Part shown: piece after piece, positions 1 to 5,441 of the stretch | Position numbering within the stretch: the stretch's first letter is position 1 | How the letters are laid out: every line of letters begins with the position of its first letter | Source: Eikenella sp963515595 | GTDB lineage: Bacteria > Pseudomonadota > Gammaproteobacteria > Burkholderiales > Neisseriaceae | Direction of reading: 5' to 3' | Assembly (NCBI GenBank): GCA_963515595.1 | Contig: CAUPYH010000095.1 | Span: 1 to 6,224, forward strand | DNA: 6,224 nt | The notes under the pieces: model-generated | What the model saw: the letters and a program-made list of their open reading frames with translations, nothing else | Told to the model about the DNA's origin: nothing | The model's database searches: none | Made by a program: the position numbers and the translations under genes

Positions 1-51
1 AGCTTATTTCTCTCAACCTGTGGTGTAAACAACGCGACGATTTACTACACA

Positions 52-134
52 AAAGGCTACCTGAAAGTTTAGCTTCGCAGAAACTCGCGAGCTCGTTTTA
101 ACTGCGTTGAAGCTTACGCTTTCAGGTAGCCTTT
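52..134. repeat. 83 bp nested palindrome bounded by inverted DUS
   Basis: The ends are a perfect 16 bp inverted repeat (52-67 against 119-134), each containing an exact DUS (54-65 plus strand, 121-132 minus strand). Inside are further complementary segments: 71-75 with 110-114, 76-80 with 102-106, and 81-84 with 95-98, around a core holding CTCGCGAG (84-91) and GAGCTC (89-94). The whole segment can therefore fold into one long imperfect stem-loop. It lies 20 bases after the stop codon of the small Cys-tail gene and may terminate that transcript, although neither strand shows a clear T-run after the stem. A 15 bp internal piece (72-86) recurs inverted at 5888-5902, so this is probably a dispersed repeat family rather than only a terminator. 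Confidence 0.75.
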
Positions 135-154
135 ATTGAAAGAACCAATCAAAC

Positions 155-304
155 TTAGCCACCGCAAACGCCGCAGCAACCGCTTTCGGTGGTTTCGCCA
201 TTAGTACTGTCGGCATTGTTGAGCACCTTCAGCTCGATATCATCCTGCACTTGCGGTGCAGTGTTTTCGGCAGTTTCAGGTTGGAGGTTTTCGTTTTGGC
301 TCAT
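155..304 (-). CDS. Small acidic protein with CC-G-V-C-GG tail, function unknown
   Basis: This predicts 49 residues. Residues 1-41 are polar and acidic (nine Asp/Glu against one Lys) and rich in Gln, Asn and Thr, with no signal peptide or membrane segment. The last eight residues are GCCGVCGG, with Cys at 43, 44 and 47. I do not recognise a family. The clustered Cys could bind metal or be modified, but this is inference. The start chosen is the ATG at 304-302, because AAGGA (311-315) lies 6 bases upstream. In-frame GTG (346) and ATG (319) codons would give longer forms without a good ribosome binding site. The gene begins 49 bases after the ftsH stop on the same strand and may be the last gene of the rlmE-ftsH transcript. 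It is followed by the DUS palindrome at 52-134. Confidence 0.7.
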   Translation of the reverse strand: MSQNENLQPETAENTAPQVQDDIELKVLNNADSTNGETTESGCCGVCGG

Positions 305-310
305 TGCTTT

Positions 311-315
311 TCCTT
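311..315 (-). promoter_or_regulatory. Ribosome binding site for the small Cys-tail gene
   Basis: AAGGA on the minus strand lies 6 bases before the ATG at 304. It favours the 49-residue product over the longer in-frame starts at 319 or 346. Confidence 0.7.
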
Positions 316-353
316 TCATCGGATGTGTGGCTGGGAAAATATACACCGTGATT

Positions 354-2390
354 TCAAGGCTGTTTGTCGGCAGCAGCCTCTTGCTGCTCCGCTTCCTCTG
401 CAGTCTGCGTGTTTAGCGGAGTGGCAATTTGATCTTGCTCGGTTGCCTCATCTGCCAAAGCCGGAGCAGGTTCGCCAACTGGCTGATCGGTTTCGCCAGC
501 ATCCGTTGCCTCCGTATTGCCCACATCAGCACCGTTGTCGCCACGCACATTGTGGCTGTAGTCTTTCGGCGGGCTGGGCTGCTTGCCTTCCATGATCTCC
601 AGCACTTGATCGCGATCGATGGTTTCCCATTCCATCAAGGCCTTGCACATGGTTTCCATCTTATCGCGGTTTTCATCCAAAATTTTGTAGGCCACCGCAT
701 ATTGTTCATCCAAAATGCGGCGGATTTCGGCATCCACGTCCTGCTGGGTTTTCTCGGAAATATGCTGCGAGCGGGTAATGCTGCGGCCAAGGAACACTTC
801 GCCTTCGTTTTCGGCATACACCATCACACCCATTTTTTCGCTCATGCCATAACGCGTTACCATCTCGCGCGCTATCTGCGTGGCACGCTCGAAATCGTTG
901 GACGCGCCAGTGGAAATGCGGCCGACAAAAATATCTTCGGCAATACGTCCGCCAAACAGGATGGCCAGCTGGCTGAGCATTTGGTCTTTATACATCGAAA
1001 TACGGTCGCGCTCCGGCAGCTGCCAGGTCAAGCCCAGCGCACGGCCGCGCGGCATGATGGTTACCTTATGCACCGGATCGGTAAACGGCAGGCTCTCGGC
1101 CACGATGGCATGGCCGGCTTCGTGATAAGCGGTGGCGCGTTTTTCGTCTTCGTGCATCACCATGCTGCGCCGCTCAGGGCCCATATAGATTTTATCTTTA
1201 GCATCTTCAAAGTCGCTCTGATCAACCTTGATTTTATTGCGGCGGCCGGCAAACAGAGCAGCTTCGTTCACCAAGTTGGCCAAATCCGCGCCGGAAAACC
1301 CGGGCGTACCGCGCGCCAGCGATACCAAATCCACTGAAGCATCCAGCGGCACTCTCTTAGCGTGCACTTTCAAAATCTGCTCGCGGCCGCGGATATCGGG
1401 CAGCGGCACCACCACTTGGCGGTCAAACCGACCGGGGCGCTGCAAGGCCGGGTCGAGCACGTCCGGGCGGTTGGTGGCGGCAATTACGATCACAGTTTGA
1501 TTGCTTTCAAAACCGTCCATCTCCACCAGCAGCTGGTTCAAAGTTTGTTCGCGTTCATCGTTGCCGCCGCCCAAACCGGCTCCACGCTGGCGGCCCACGG
1601 CATCGATTTCGTCGATAAAGATGATGCAGGGCGCATTTTTCTTAGCCTGCTCAAACATATCGCGCACACGGGAAGCACCCACGCCCACGAACATTTCCAC
1701 AAAGTCCGAGCCGGAGATGCTGAAAAACGGCACGCCCGCTTCGCCGGCAATCGCCTTGGCCAGCAAGGTTTTACCCGTACCCGGGCTGCCAGCCAGCAAA
1801 ATCCCTCGCGGCACACGACCACCCAAACTCTGATAGCGGTTCGGCGCTTGGAGGTAATCCACGATTTCCTGCACTTCTTCTTTCGCCTCATCGCAACCGG
1901 CCACATCGGCAAAGGTTACGCGGTTGGCATCTTTATCCAGCAGCCGGGCACGGCTTTTGCCGAAAGAAAACGCCCCGCCTTTGCCTCCGCCGCCGTTTTG
2001 CATACGCAAAAAGTAAAACCAAGCGCCAATCAGCAGCAGCACCGGCAAGAGGCTGGTGAAGAAAATACTGCTCCACTGGCCGGGCTTTTCTTCGGGGACA
2101 TATCGGAAATCAACGTTCTTGTCCTGCAGCATCGTCAGGAGTTTGTCGTCCATCGGCGCATTGGTATAGAACTTGGATTTGTCGGTGCGCTCGCCTTTAA
2201 TCACATAACCGCTCAGCAGCGTGCCTTCAATATCCACCTTGGTCACTTCGCCTTTGTTTACCTGCTGGATAAACTGCGAATAGTTGATCAGCTGTTTGTC
2301 TTCCCTCTTGCCCAGCAACGTTTGGGCCGAGGCAAGCAGCACCCCGGCCAGAAACAGCCAAACCAAAATCGTCCTCATGGTGTTACGCAC
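354..2390 (-). CDS. ftsH: ATP-dependent zinc metalloprotease FtsH
   Basis: FtsH is a membrane-anchored AAA+ protease that, as a hexamer facing the cytoplasm, degrades misassembled membrane proteins and certain regulators. This copy is 678 residues, slightly longer than E. coli FtsH. Membrane segments lie near residues 6-26 and 108-129, with a periplasmic domain between them. The AAA module has Walker A GSPGTGKT (201-208), pore motif FVG (234-236), Walker B IIFIDEID (256-263) and the second region of homology with arginine fingers R318 and R321. The protease site is HEAGH (423-427), with D499 in SNDF as the likely third zinc ligand. Residues from about 605 form a low-complexity, Glu/Ala/Gln-rich tail. 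The start is GTG at 2390-2388, supported by TAGGAG 9 bases upstream; the ATG at 2378 is 21 bases from that site. The gene follows rlmE by 67 bases, the same order as in E. coli, so co-transcription is likely. Confidence 0.98.
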   Translation of the reverse strand: MRNTMRTILVWLFLAGVLLASAQTLLGKREDKQLINYSQFIQQVNKGEVTKVDIEGTLLSGYVIKGERTDKSKFYTNAPMDDKLLTMLQDKNVDFRYVPEEKPGQWSSIFFTSLLPVLLLIGAWFYFLRMQNGGGGKGGAFSFGKSRARLLDKDANRVTFADVAGCDEAKEEVQEIVDYLQAPNRYQSLGGRVPRGILLAGSPGTGKTLLAKAIAGEAGVPFFSISGSDFVEMFVGVGASRVRDMFEQAKKNAPCIIFIDEIDAVGRQRGAGLGGGNDEREQTLNQLLVEMDGFESNQTVIVIAATNRPDVLDPALQRPGRFDRQVVVPLPDIRGREQILKVHAKRVPLDASVDLVSLARGTPGFSGADLANLVNEAALFAGRRNKIKVDQSDFEDAKDKIYMGPERRSMVMHEDEKRATAYHEAGHAIVAESLPFTDPVHKVTIMPRGRALGLTWQLPERDRISMYKDQMLSQLAILFGGRIAEDIFVGRISTGASNDFERATQIAREMVTRYGMSEKMGVMVYAENEGEVFLGRSITRSQHISEKTQQDVDAEIRRILDEQYAVAYKILDENRDKMETMCKALMEWETIDRDQVLEIMEGKQPSPPKDYSHNVRGDNGADVGNTEATDAGETDQPVGEPAPALADEATEQDQIATPLNTQTAEEAEQQEAAADKQP

Positions 2391-2399
2391 GGTAACAAG

Positions 2400-2405
2400 C
2401 TCCTA
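2400..2405 (-). promoter_or_regulatory. Ribosome binding site selecting the GTG start of ftsH
   Basis: TAGGAG on the minus strand lies 9 bases before GTG (2390) and 21 bases before the in-frame ATG (2378). It therefore supports the non-ATG start. Confidence 0.65.
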
Positions 2406-2457
2406 ACTATATAAAATGCCACAAATAAAAAACAGATGATAACCAGCACTTTGCTGA

Positions 2458-3081
2458 TTACCGCTTATTCCTGCCCAGCAGATATACCTCGCTGGAACGG
2501 CTGCGCGAGGCCTTAGGCTTGCGCACCTGCACTTGGGCAAACACCACGCGCATGGCCTGCATATACTCCTGAAAACCCGCGCCCTGAAACACTTTCACCA
2601 GCATATTGCCACCGGTTTTCAGATGCTCAGCGGCAAAATCCAGCGCCAACTCGCACAAAACATAGCTGCGCGCCTGATCGGTTACCGCATTGCCCGACAT
2701 ATTGGGTGCCATATCGCAAATTACAAGGTCTAGCGCGCGGCCTTCGAGCAGGTTTTCCAACTCCTCCAGCACCTCGTTTTCGCGGAAATCGCCTTGGATA
2801 AACGATACGCCGGCAATCGGCTCCATCGGCAAAATATCCAGGGCAAACACCCTGCCCTGCGATCCTGCCAGCTTAACCGCCACCTGCGACCAGCTACCCG
2901 GCGCGCTGCCCAAATCGGCCAGCACCGTACCGTTTTTAATCAACTTGTCTTTTTCGTTGATTTCCAGCAATTTGTATGCCGCCCGGGCACGGTAGCCGTC
3001 TTTTTGTGCCTGATGCACATAGGGGTCGTTCACGTGCTCGTTCAGCCAGCTTTTAGAGGATTTGGAACGGGTTGCCATCAT
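2458..3081 (-). CDS. rlmE: 23S rRNA (uridine(2552)-2'-O)-methyltransferase RlmE
   Basis: RlmE (RrmJ/FtsJ) methylates the 2'-OH of U2552 in 23S rRNA, using S-adenosylmethionine, late in 50S subunit maturation. From the ATG at 3081 the protein has 207 residues, close to E. coli's 209. The SAM-binding loop DLGSAPGSW is at 56-64 and DMAPNMSG at 123-130. The catalytic tetrad K-D-K-E is intact as K37, D123, K163 and E198, one residue below the E. coli numbering. The C-terminus keeps the family's R-S-S-E-V-Y-L-L segment. Start choice is uncertain: TTG (3084), ATG (3081) and ATG (3078) are consecutive codons and none has a clear Shine-Dalgarno sequence. My recollection of Neisseria homologues beginning M-A-x-R-S-K favours 3078. 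The gene is followed by ftsH on the same strand and preceded by the DUS hairpin after iscA. Confidence 0.97.
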   Translation of the reverse strand: MMATRSKSSKSWLNEHVNDPYVHQAQKDGYRARAAYKLLEINEKDKLIKNGTVLADLGSAPGSWSQVAVKLAGSQGRVFALDILPMEPIAGVSFIQGDFRENEVLEELENLLEGRALDLVICDMAPNMSGNAVTDQARSYVLCELALDFAAEHLKTGGNMLVKVFQGAGFQEYMQAMRVVFAQVQVRKPKASRSRSSEVYLLGRNKR

Positions 3082-3118
3082 CAATCACAATCAAATAAAC
3101 GGCCGCATTGTAGCCGAT

Positions 3119-3159
3119 AAGGCTACCTGAAAACCACAATCGGGGTTTCAGGTAGCCTT
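3119..3159 (-). terminator. Inverted DUS pair forming a hairpin after iscA
   Basis: Two exact DUS copies (3120-3131 plus strand, 3147-3158 minus strand) form a 14 bp perfect stem (3119-3132 with 3146-3159) with a 13-base loop. It sits 21 bases after the iscA stop and about 38 bases before the rlmE start. Inverted DUS pairs serve as intrinsic terminators in Neisseriaceae. The T-run after the stem is short, so termination may be partial. Confidence 0.65.
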
Positions 3160-3180
3160 CTGATGCGCTAATCCAAGGAC

Positions 3181-3501
3181 TCAAACATTAAAGCTTTCGC
3201 CGCAACCGCATTCGTTTTTCACGTTCGGATTGGCAAACTTAAAGCCTTCCTGCAAGCCTTCTTTAGTGAAGTCCAGCTCGGTGCCGTCGAGATAGATATG
3301 GCTTTTCGGATCAACCAATACTTTCACGCCGTGCCCTTCAAACACCAAATCGTCGGGCAGGATTTCGTCGGCAAATTCCAGCGTGTAGGCCATGCCGGAG
3401 CAGCCGCTGGTTTTCACGCCGATGCGGATGCCTTCGCCTTTGCCGCGCTTGGTGAGGAAGCTGCGGATGTGTTCGGCAGCATTGGGGGTGAGTGTAATCA
3501 T
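3181..3501 (-). CDS. iscA: Iron-sulfur cluster assembly protein IscA
   Basis: IscA is an A-type carrier that binds iron or Fe-S clusters and passes them to apo-proteins, in the ISC pathway of the cytoplasm. The product has 106 residues (E. coli IscA has 107). The three conserved Cys are C34 in TSGCSGMAY, and C98 and C100 in ECGCGESF near the C-terminus. The segments RGKGEGIRIGVKTSGCSGMA and LDFTKEGLQEGFKFANPNVK match IscA much better than ErpA or SufA, so I name it iscA. The ATG at 3501-3499 has AGGA 6 bases upstream. DUS hairpins flank the gene on both sides, suggesting its own transcript. It is separated from iscU by four other genes, unlike the contiguous iscRSUA operon of enterobacteria. 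Confidence 0.95.
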   Translation of the reverse strand: MITLTPNAAEHIRSFLTKRGKGEGIRIGVKTSGCSGMAYTLEFADEILPDDLVFEGHGVKVLVDPKSHIYLDGTELDFTKEGLQEGFKFANPNVKNECGCGESFNV

Positions 3502-3530
3502 GGGGTGTCCTTTGTTTTTGGTTCTTGAAG

Positions 3531-3569
3531 AGGCTACCTGAAAAACAGTATCAGGGTTTCAGGTAGCCT
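3531..3569 (-). terminator. Inverted DUS pair forming a hairpin after the lipoprotein gene
   Basis: Exact DUS copies at 3531-3542 (plus) and 3558-3569 (minus) make a 13 bp perfect stem (3531-3543 with 3557-3569) with a 13-base loop. The hairpin starts 5 bases past the lipoprotein stop codon and ends 29 bases before the iscA start. It probably ends the lipoprotein transcript and insulates iscA. No long T-run follows on the minus strand; the plus strand has a short TTTCGATT. Confidence 0.65.
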
Positions 3570-3574
3570 TTCGA

Positions 3575-4060
3575 TTAAGGTTTAGCGCTACTCGGCCGTA
3601 CCGCCACTGGCGTTCTCGTGCGGGCGGCGCAGTCGATGATTTCGTCTTTTTCCAAACGGCCCGCCCGATTGTATGCCTGCAGGCGGGTAACAGTGCCGTT
3701 CCGGTAGAGCAGGCGCAGGCGCAATGTGCCGTCCGACAGGTAGCCGTGCGACCAGCCTTCAATCTCGCCCTGTGCGTTATAGCTGTGCAGGGTGCGGACT
3801 CTGCCGTTTGGATGGAATATTTCCAACTGCAAGGGCCGGCCGTTTTTGATCACAACCTGCCTGTCTCCCCCGGGCGGCCAGCGGTATTTGCCGTCGGGCA
3901 GGCCTTCCGGCAGCGGTGGGAGGATGCGGGCGTGCTGTTTTTCGCACATCCGCAGGCTCTCTTCATTTTCCGCCGTGAGCGCGGGCAGGTTGCGGACGGA
4001 GGCGGCACAACCGGCCAGCAGCAATACGGTAAGGATTGGAAGAAACAATTGGGTTTGCAT
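3575..4060 (-). CDS. Putative lipoprotein with MORN-like strands
   Basis: This predicts 161 residues. The N-terminus is a lipoprotein signal: a hydrophobic stretch (about 5-17) ending in lipobox L15-A-G-C18, so the mature protein should be lipidated on C18 and anchored in a membrane, probably the outer one. Residues 57-138 contain short repeated strand-turn units such as KNGRPLQLEIF (72-82), PNGRVRTLHSYN (84-95), DGTLRLRLLYR (110-120) and NGTVTRLQAYN (121-131). These resemble MORN_2/YwqK-type repeats, though this is pattern recognition rather than a profile hit. Two further Cys (39, 144) could form a disulfide. The ATG at 4060 has GAGG 4 bases upstream. The gene starts 25 bases after a Correia-like element and ends in a DUS hairpin. 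Its function is unknown; the lipoprotein assignment is firm, the repeat assignment moderate. Confidence 0.85.
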   Translation of the reverse strand: MQTQLFLPILTVLLLAGCAASVRNLPALTAENEESLRMCEKQHARILPPLPEGLPDGKYRWPPGGDRQVVIKNGRPLQLEIFHPNGRVRTLHSYNAQGEIEGWSHGYLSDGTLRLRLLYRNGTVTRLQAYNRAGRLEKDEIIDCAARTRTPVAVRPSSAKP

Positions 4061-4085
4061 AAGGCCTCGTTGTTCTGACGGCGGA

Positions 4086-4176
4086 TATAGCGGATTAAAA
4101 TCGCCATGCTAGGGCGTTGACCTGCCTTGATATACTGCCTGCACACCCTGAGGCTCGCCGCTTTTAATCCGCTTAT
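4086..4176. mobile_element. Correia-like (CREE-like) miniature inverted-repeat element
   Basis: The termini are a perfect 12 bp inverted repeat: AGCGGATTAAAA (4089-4100) and TTTTAATCCGCT (4162-4173), 61 bases apart. The left end reads TATAGCGGATTAA (4086-4098), identical to the TATAGYGGATTAA terminus of the Neisseria Correia repeat-enclosed element. The right end TTAATCCGCTTAT is a slightly damaged mirror of it. The interior also recalls that family: GGCGTTGACCTGCCTTG (4114-4130) compared with the known GGCGTTGCCTCGCCTTG, then ATACTGCCTGC. At about 91 bp it is shorter than typical 104-156 bp elements. It encodes nothing and lies between the HhH gene stop and the lipoprotein start, 25 bases from the latter's ATG. 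In Neisseria such elements carry promoters and IHF sites, so it may drive the lipoprotein gene (inference). The interior comparison is from memory. Confidence 0.65.
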
Positions 4177-4177
4177 T

Positions 4178-4189
4178 TTCAGGTAGCCT
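4178..4189 (-). repeat. Single DUS overlapping the stop codon of the HhH gene
   Basis: An exact AGGCTACCTGAA on the minus strand. Its first base is the last A of the TAA stop codon (4191-4189). It has no inverted partner nearby, so its likely role is DNA uptake during transformation rather than termination. It directly abuts the right end of the Correia-like element. Confidence 0.85.
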
Positions 4190-4431
4190 TACTTTGCCGC
4201 CTGCTGCCGCTTTGCCCAGCTCACGGCGGCCTGCATGGCGGCGCGTGACTGCGGGCTGTTTTTCCAGCAGGTGCTGCCGGTGAGCGCCGCGCCCTGTTGC
4301 AGCATATCGTCCACATCGGCGGCGGCGAGTTTGGCCACGTCGTCCAAACCCATTTGTTGCAGGCGTTGCAACACGGTTTTGCCGATGCCTTTTTCGGCAA
4401 GCAGGGATTGGGTTTCTTCGGGGGTAAACAT
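4189..4431 (-). CDS. Small helix-hairpin-helix protein
   Basis: This predicts 80 residues, soluble, with no signal peptide. Residues 14-44 (KGIGKTVLQRLQQMGLDDVA and following) form a helix-hairpin-helix-like unit with the G-I-G-K turn, typical of non-specific DNA backbone binding. A conserved-looking segment follows, A-A-L-T-G-S-T-C-W-K-N-S-P-Q-S-R (48-63), then a C-terminal helix. I recognise the overall pattern from small bacterial proteins annotated only as helix-hairpin-helix proteins, so a nucleic-acid-binding role is inferred and no process can be assigned. The ATG at 4431 has a modest GGAA 7 bases upstream. The gene lies 60 bases after the azoreductase stop on the same strand, with one DUS in the gap, and may be co-transcribed with it. 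Confidence 0.8.
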   Translation of the reverse strand: MFTPEETQSLLAEKGIGKTVLQRLQQMGLDDVAKLAAADVDDMLQQGAALTGSTCWKNSPQSRAAMQAAVSWAKRQQAAK

Positions 4432-4471
4432 GGGTTTGTTCCGTGTTGGTGTCGGCAGGTTTTTTTGAGGC

Positions 4472-4483
4472 AGGCTACCTGAA
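4472..4483 (+). repeat. Single DUS between the azoreductase and HhH genes
   Basis: An exact AGGCTACCTGAA on the plus strand, 8 bases beyond the azoreductase stop codon (TGA, 4494-4492). It is unpaired, so a hairpin terminator is not supported here. Confidence 0.85.
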
Positions 4484-4491
4484 AACCGTCG

Positions 4492-5115
4492 TCAGGCAGT
4501 GAAGCGATCATACACGGCATCGATGCCGGCACAGGCGCGTTGAATCGCTACTTCCCAGTCCCCTGACGTGCCTTCGGCATAAACAGTATCCACCGAAGCA
4601 AAGCCTAAGAAGCCACCAAGCAGGGTTTTCAGGTAGCTTGAAGCGAAATCCATCTGCGCCATCGGACCTGCTGAATAAACGCTGCCGCTGGCCTGCAACA
4701 GCAGTACTTTGTGCGCGCCCATCAAGCCTTGCGGTGCGCCATCTTCGCCATAACGGAAGGTTTCGCCGGGCACAACCAGATTGTCCAGCCAGTCTTTCAG
4801 GCGGGCGGGAATACCGAAGTTATACATCGGATAGGCGATAACGAGGCGGCGGGCGGATTTCACTTGCTCCACCACCGACATTAACCGAGCCAACAGTGTC
4901 GCCTGTTCTGCATTCGGCTGCTGCCCTTGGAACACGGTGGTGATAAACATTTCCACCGCAGCCTTGTCCAACGGCTGGATGTCGGTTTCCGCCAGATTGA
5001 CGGTTTGCACGCTGCCTGCGGGCAGCTTGGCCAGCAGATGGGCAACCATGCGGTTGGTGGCGGATTCTGAGGAGTGTGGGTTGGGATGGGCGTTGATAAT
5101 CAGAGTATCGATCAT
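4492..5115 (-). CDS. azoR: FMN-dependent NADH-azoreductase-type oxidoreductase
   Basis: This predicts 207 residues with a flavodoxin-like fold (Flavodoxin_2 family). Such enzymes bind FMN and use NAD(P)H for two-electron reduction of quinones and azo compounds, usually as cytoplasmic dimers. Visible signatures are the first beta strand and phosphate loop, IINAHPNPHSSES (6-18); the FMN-contact strand AYPMYNFGIPARLKDWLD (94-111), close to the AzoR pattern P-M-Y-N-F; the E-T-F-R-Y loop (118-122); and Q-A-S-G-S-V-Y-S (141-148) where AzoR has its second flavin loop. The ATG at 5115 has only a weak upstream AAAG; no better start is visible. It sits 58 bases after the YbiI-like gene. Substrate cannot be read from sequence; an AzoR/MdaB-like quinone reductase is equally possible, so the symbol is provisional. 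A near-DUS lies inside the gene (4628-4639). Confidence 0.88.
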   Translation of the reverse strand: MIDTLIINAHPNPHSSESATNRMVAHLLAKLPAGSVQTVNLAETDIQPLDKAAVEMFITTVFQGQQPNAEQATLLARLMSVVEQVKSARRLVIAYPMYNFGIPARLKDWLDNLVVPGETFRYGEDGAPQGLMGAHKVLLLQASGSVYSAGPMAQMDFASSYLKTLLGGFLGFASVDTVYAEGTSGDWEVAIQRACAGIDAVYDRFTA

Positions 5116-5163
5116 TCCAAAGGTCTTTCTAAAAGGAAACTCGGTTGCTATGAAACCATCAGT

Positions 5164-5175
5164 TTCAGGTAGCCT
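5164..5175 (-). repeat. Single DUS that supplies part of a stop codon
   Basis: An exact AGGCTACCTGAA on the minus strand. Its first two bases are the AG of the TAG stop codon (5176-5174) of the YbiI-like gene. It has no inverted DUS partner within the gap; only a 6 bp match (GAAACT 5136-5141 with AGTTTC 5161-5166) could form a weak stem. Confidence 0.85.
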
Positions 5176-5440
5176 ATTTCAGCTGGCTGTCCTTGCTGCC
5201 GCGCCGGTTGTAGGCGGATCGGAATTGCTGTTGTTTGTCCGCTTCTTCTTGGCAGGCAATACACAACTGCACGCCGGGCAGGGCGCGGCGGCGGGCTTCG
5301 GGAATCGGCTCGCCGCATTCGGCGCATTCGCGGGCGCTTTCGCCGGAGGGCAGGTTTTGCCGGGCGGCGGCGAGCGCGTCGTCCAAATTGGCGTCGATTT
5401 GCGCCTGTTCCGCGCCGTCGGGCGCCCAGCCGCCAGCCAT
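5174..5440 (-). CDS. YbiI-like DksA/TraR C4 zinc-finger protein
   Basis: This predicts 88 residues, the same length as E. coli YbiI. Its start (M-A-G-G-W-A), the R-A-L-P-G-V-Q-L-C segment and the terminal Y-N-R-R-G-S-K-D-S-Q-L-K closely match YbiI as I recall it. A C4 zinc finger is formed by C39, C42, C60 and C63 (C-x2-C-x17-C-x2-C), the pattern of the DksA/TraR family. The long coiled coil that lets DksA reach into the RNA polymerase secondary channel is absent. A role in transcription is only suggested by family, and YbiI itself is poorly understood. The ATG at 5440 comes one base after the iscU stop, and its AAGG lies within the end of iscU, so translation is probably coupled to iscU. The TAG stop is partly made by a DUS. 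Confidence 0.93.
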   Translation of the reverse strand: MAGGWAPDGAEQAQIDANLDDALAAARQNLPSGESARECAECGEPIPEARRRALPGVQLCIACQEEADKQQQFRSAYNRRGSKDSQLK

Positions 5441-5441
5441 G

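Noticed and set aside
1..51. Possible feature at the left edge.
   Set aside because: No open frame, promoter-like sequence or repeat beyond the DUS palindrome could be supported in these bases.
2406..2411. TATAGT on the minus strand as a -10 box for ftsH.
   Set aside because: Transcription from it would start at or beyond the ftsH ribosome binding site (2400-2405), and no good -35 hexamer is correctly spaced upstream. Co-transcription with rlmE is more likely.
429..2414. Long plus-strand open frames (302 and 350 codons) opposite ftsH.
   Set aside because: They are antisense shadows of a GC-rich gene whose minus-strand product is unmistakably full-length FtsH; their translations show only low-complexity His/Ala/Gly-rich sequence and no recognisable domain.
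2444..2456. Small hairpin CAGCACTTTGCTG between rlmE and ftsH as a terminator.
   Set aside because: The stem is only 5 bp and the following T-run begins over ten bases later; it overlaps the rlmE stop region and is unlikely to separate this conserved gene pair.
3110..3126. GTAGCC/GGCTAC mini-hairpin competing with the DUS hairpin upstream of rlmE, as an attenuator.
   Set aside because: The 6 bp alternative stem is far weaker than the 14 bp DUS stem, and there is no leader peptide or ligand-binding structure to support regulated switching.
3181..3501. Assignment of this A-type carrier as ErpA.
   Set aside because: The RGKG, LDFTKEGLQEGFKF and ECGCGESF segments match IscA; ErpA differs in its central region and C-terminus.
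3737..3745. CAGGTAGCC inside the lipoprotein gene as a DUS.
   Set aside because: Only nine of the twelve bases are present; this is within reach of chance and of coding constraint.
3850..4146. A 98-codon minus-strand frame overlapping the lipoprotein gene and running into the Correia-like element.
   Set aside because: It is in a different frame from the lipoprotein gene, which has a clean lipobox and ribosome binding site; its translation has no recognisable features.
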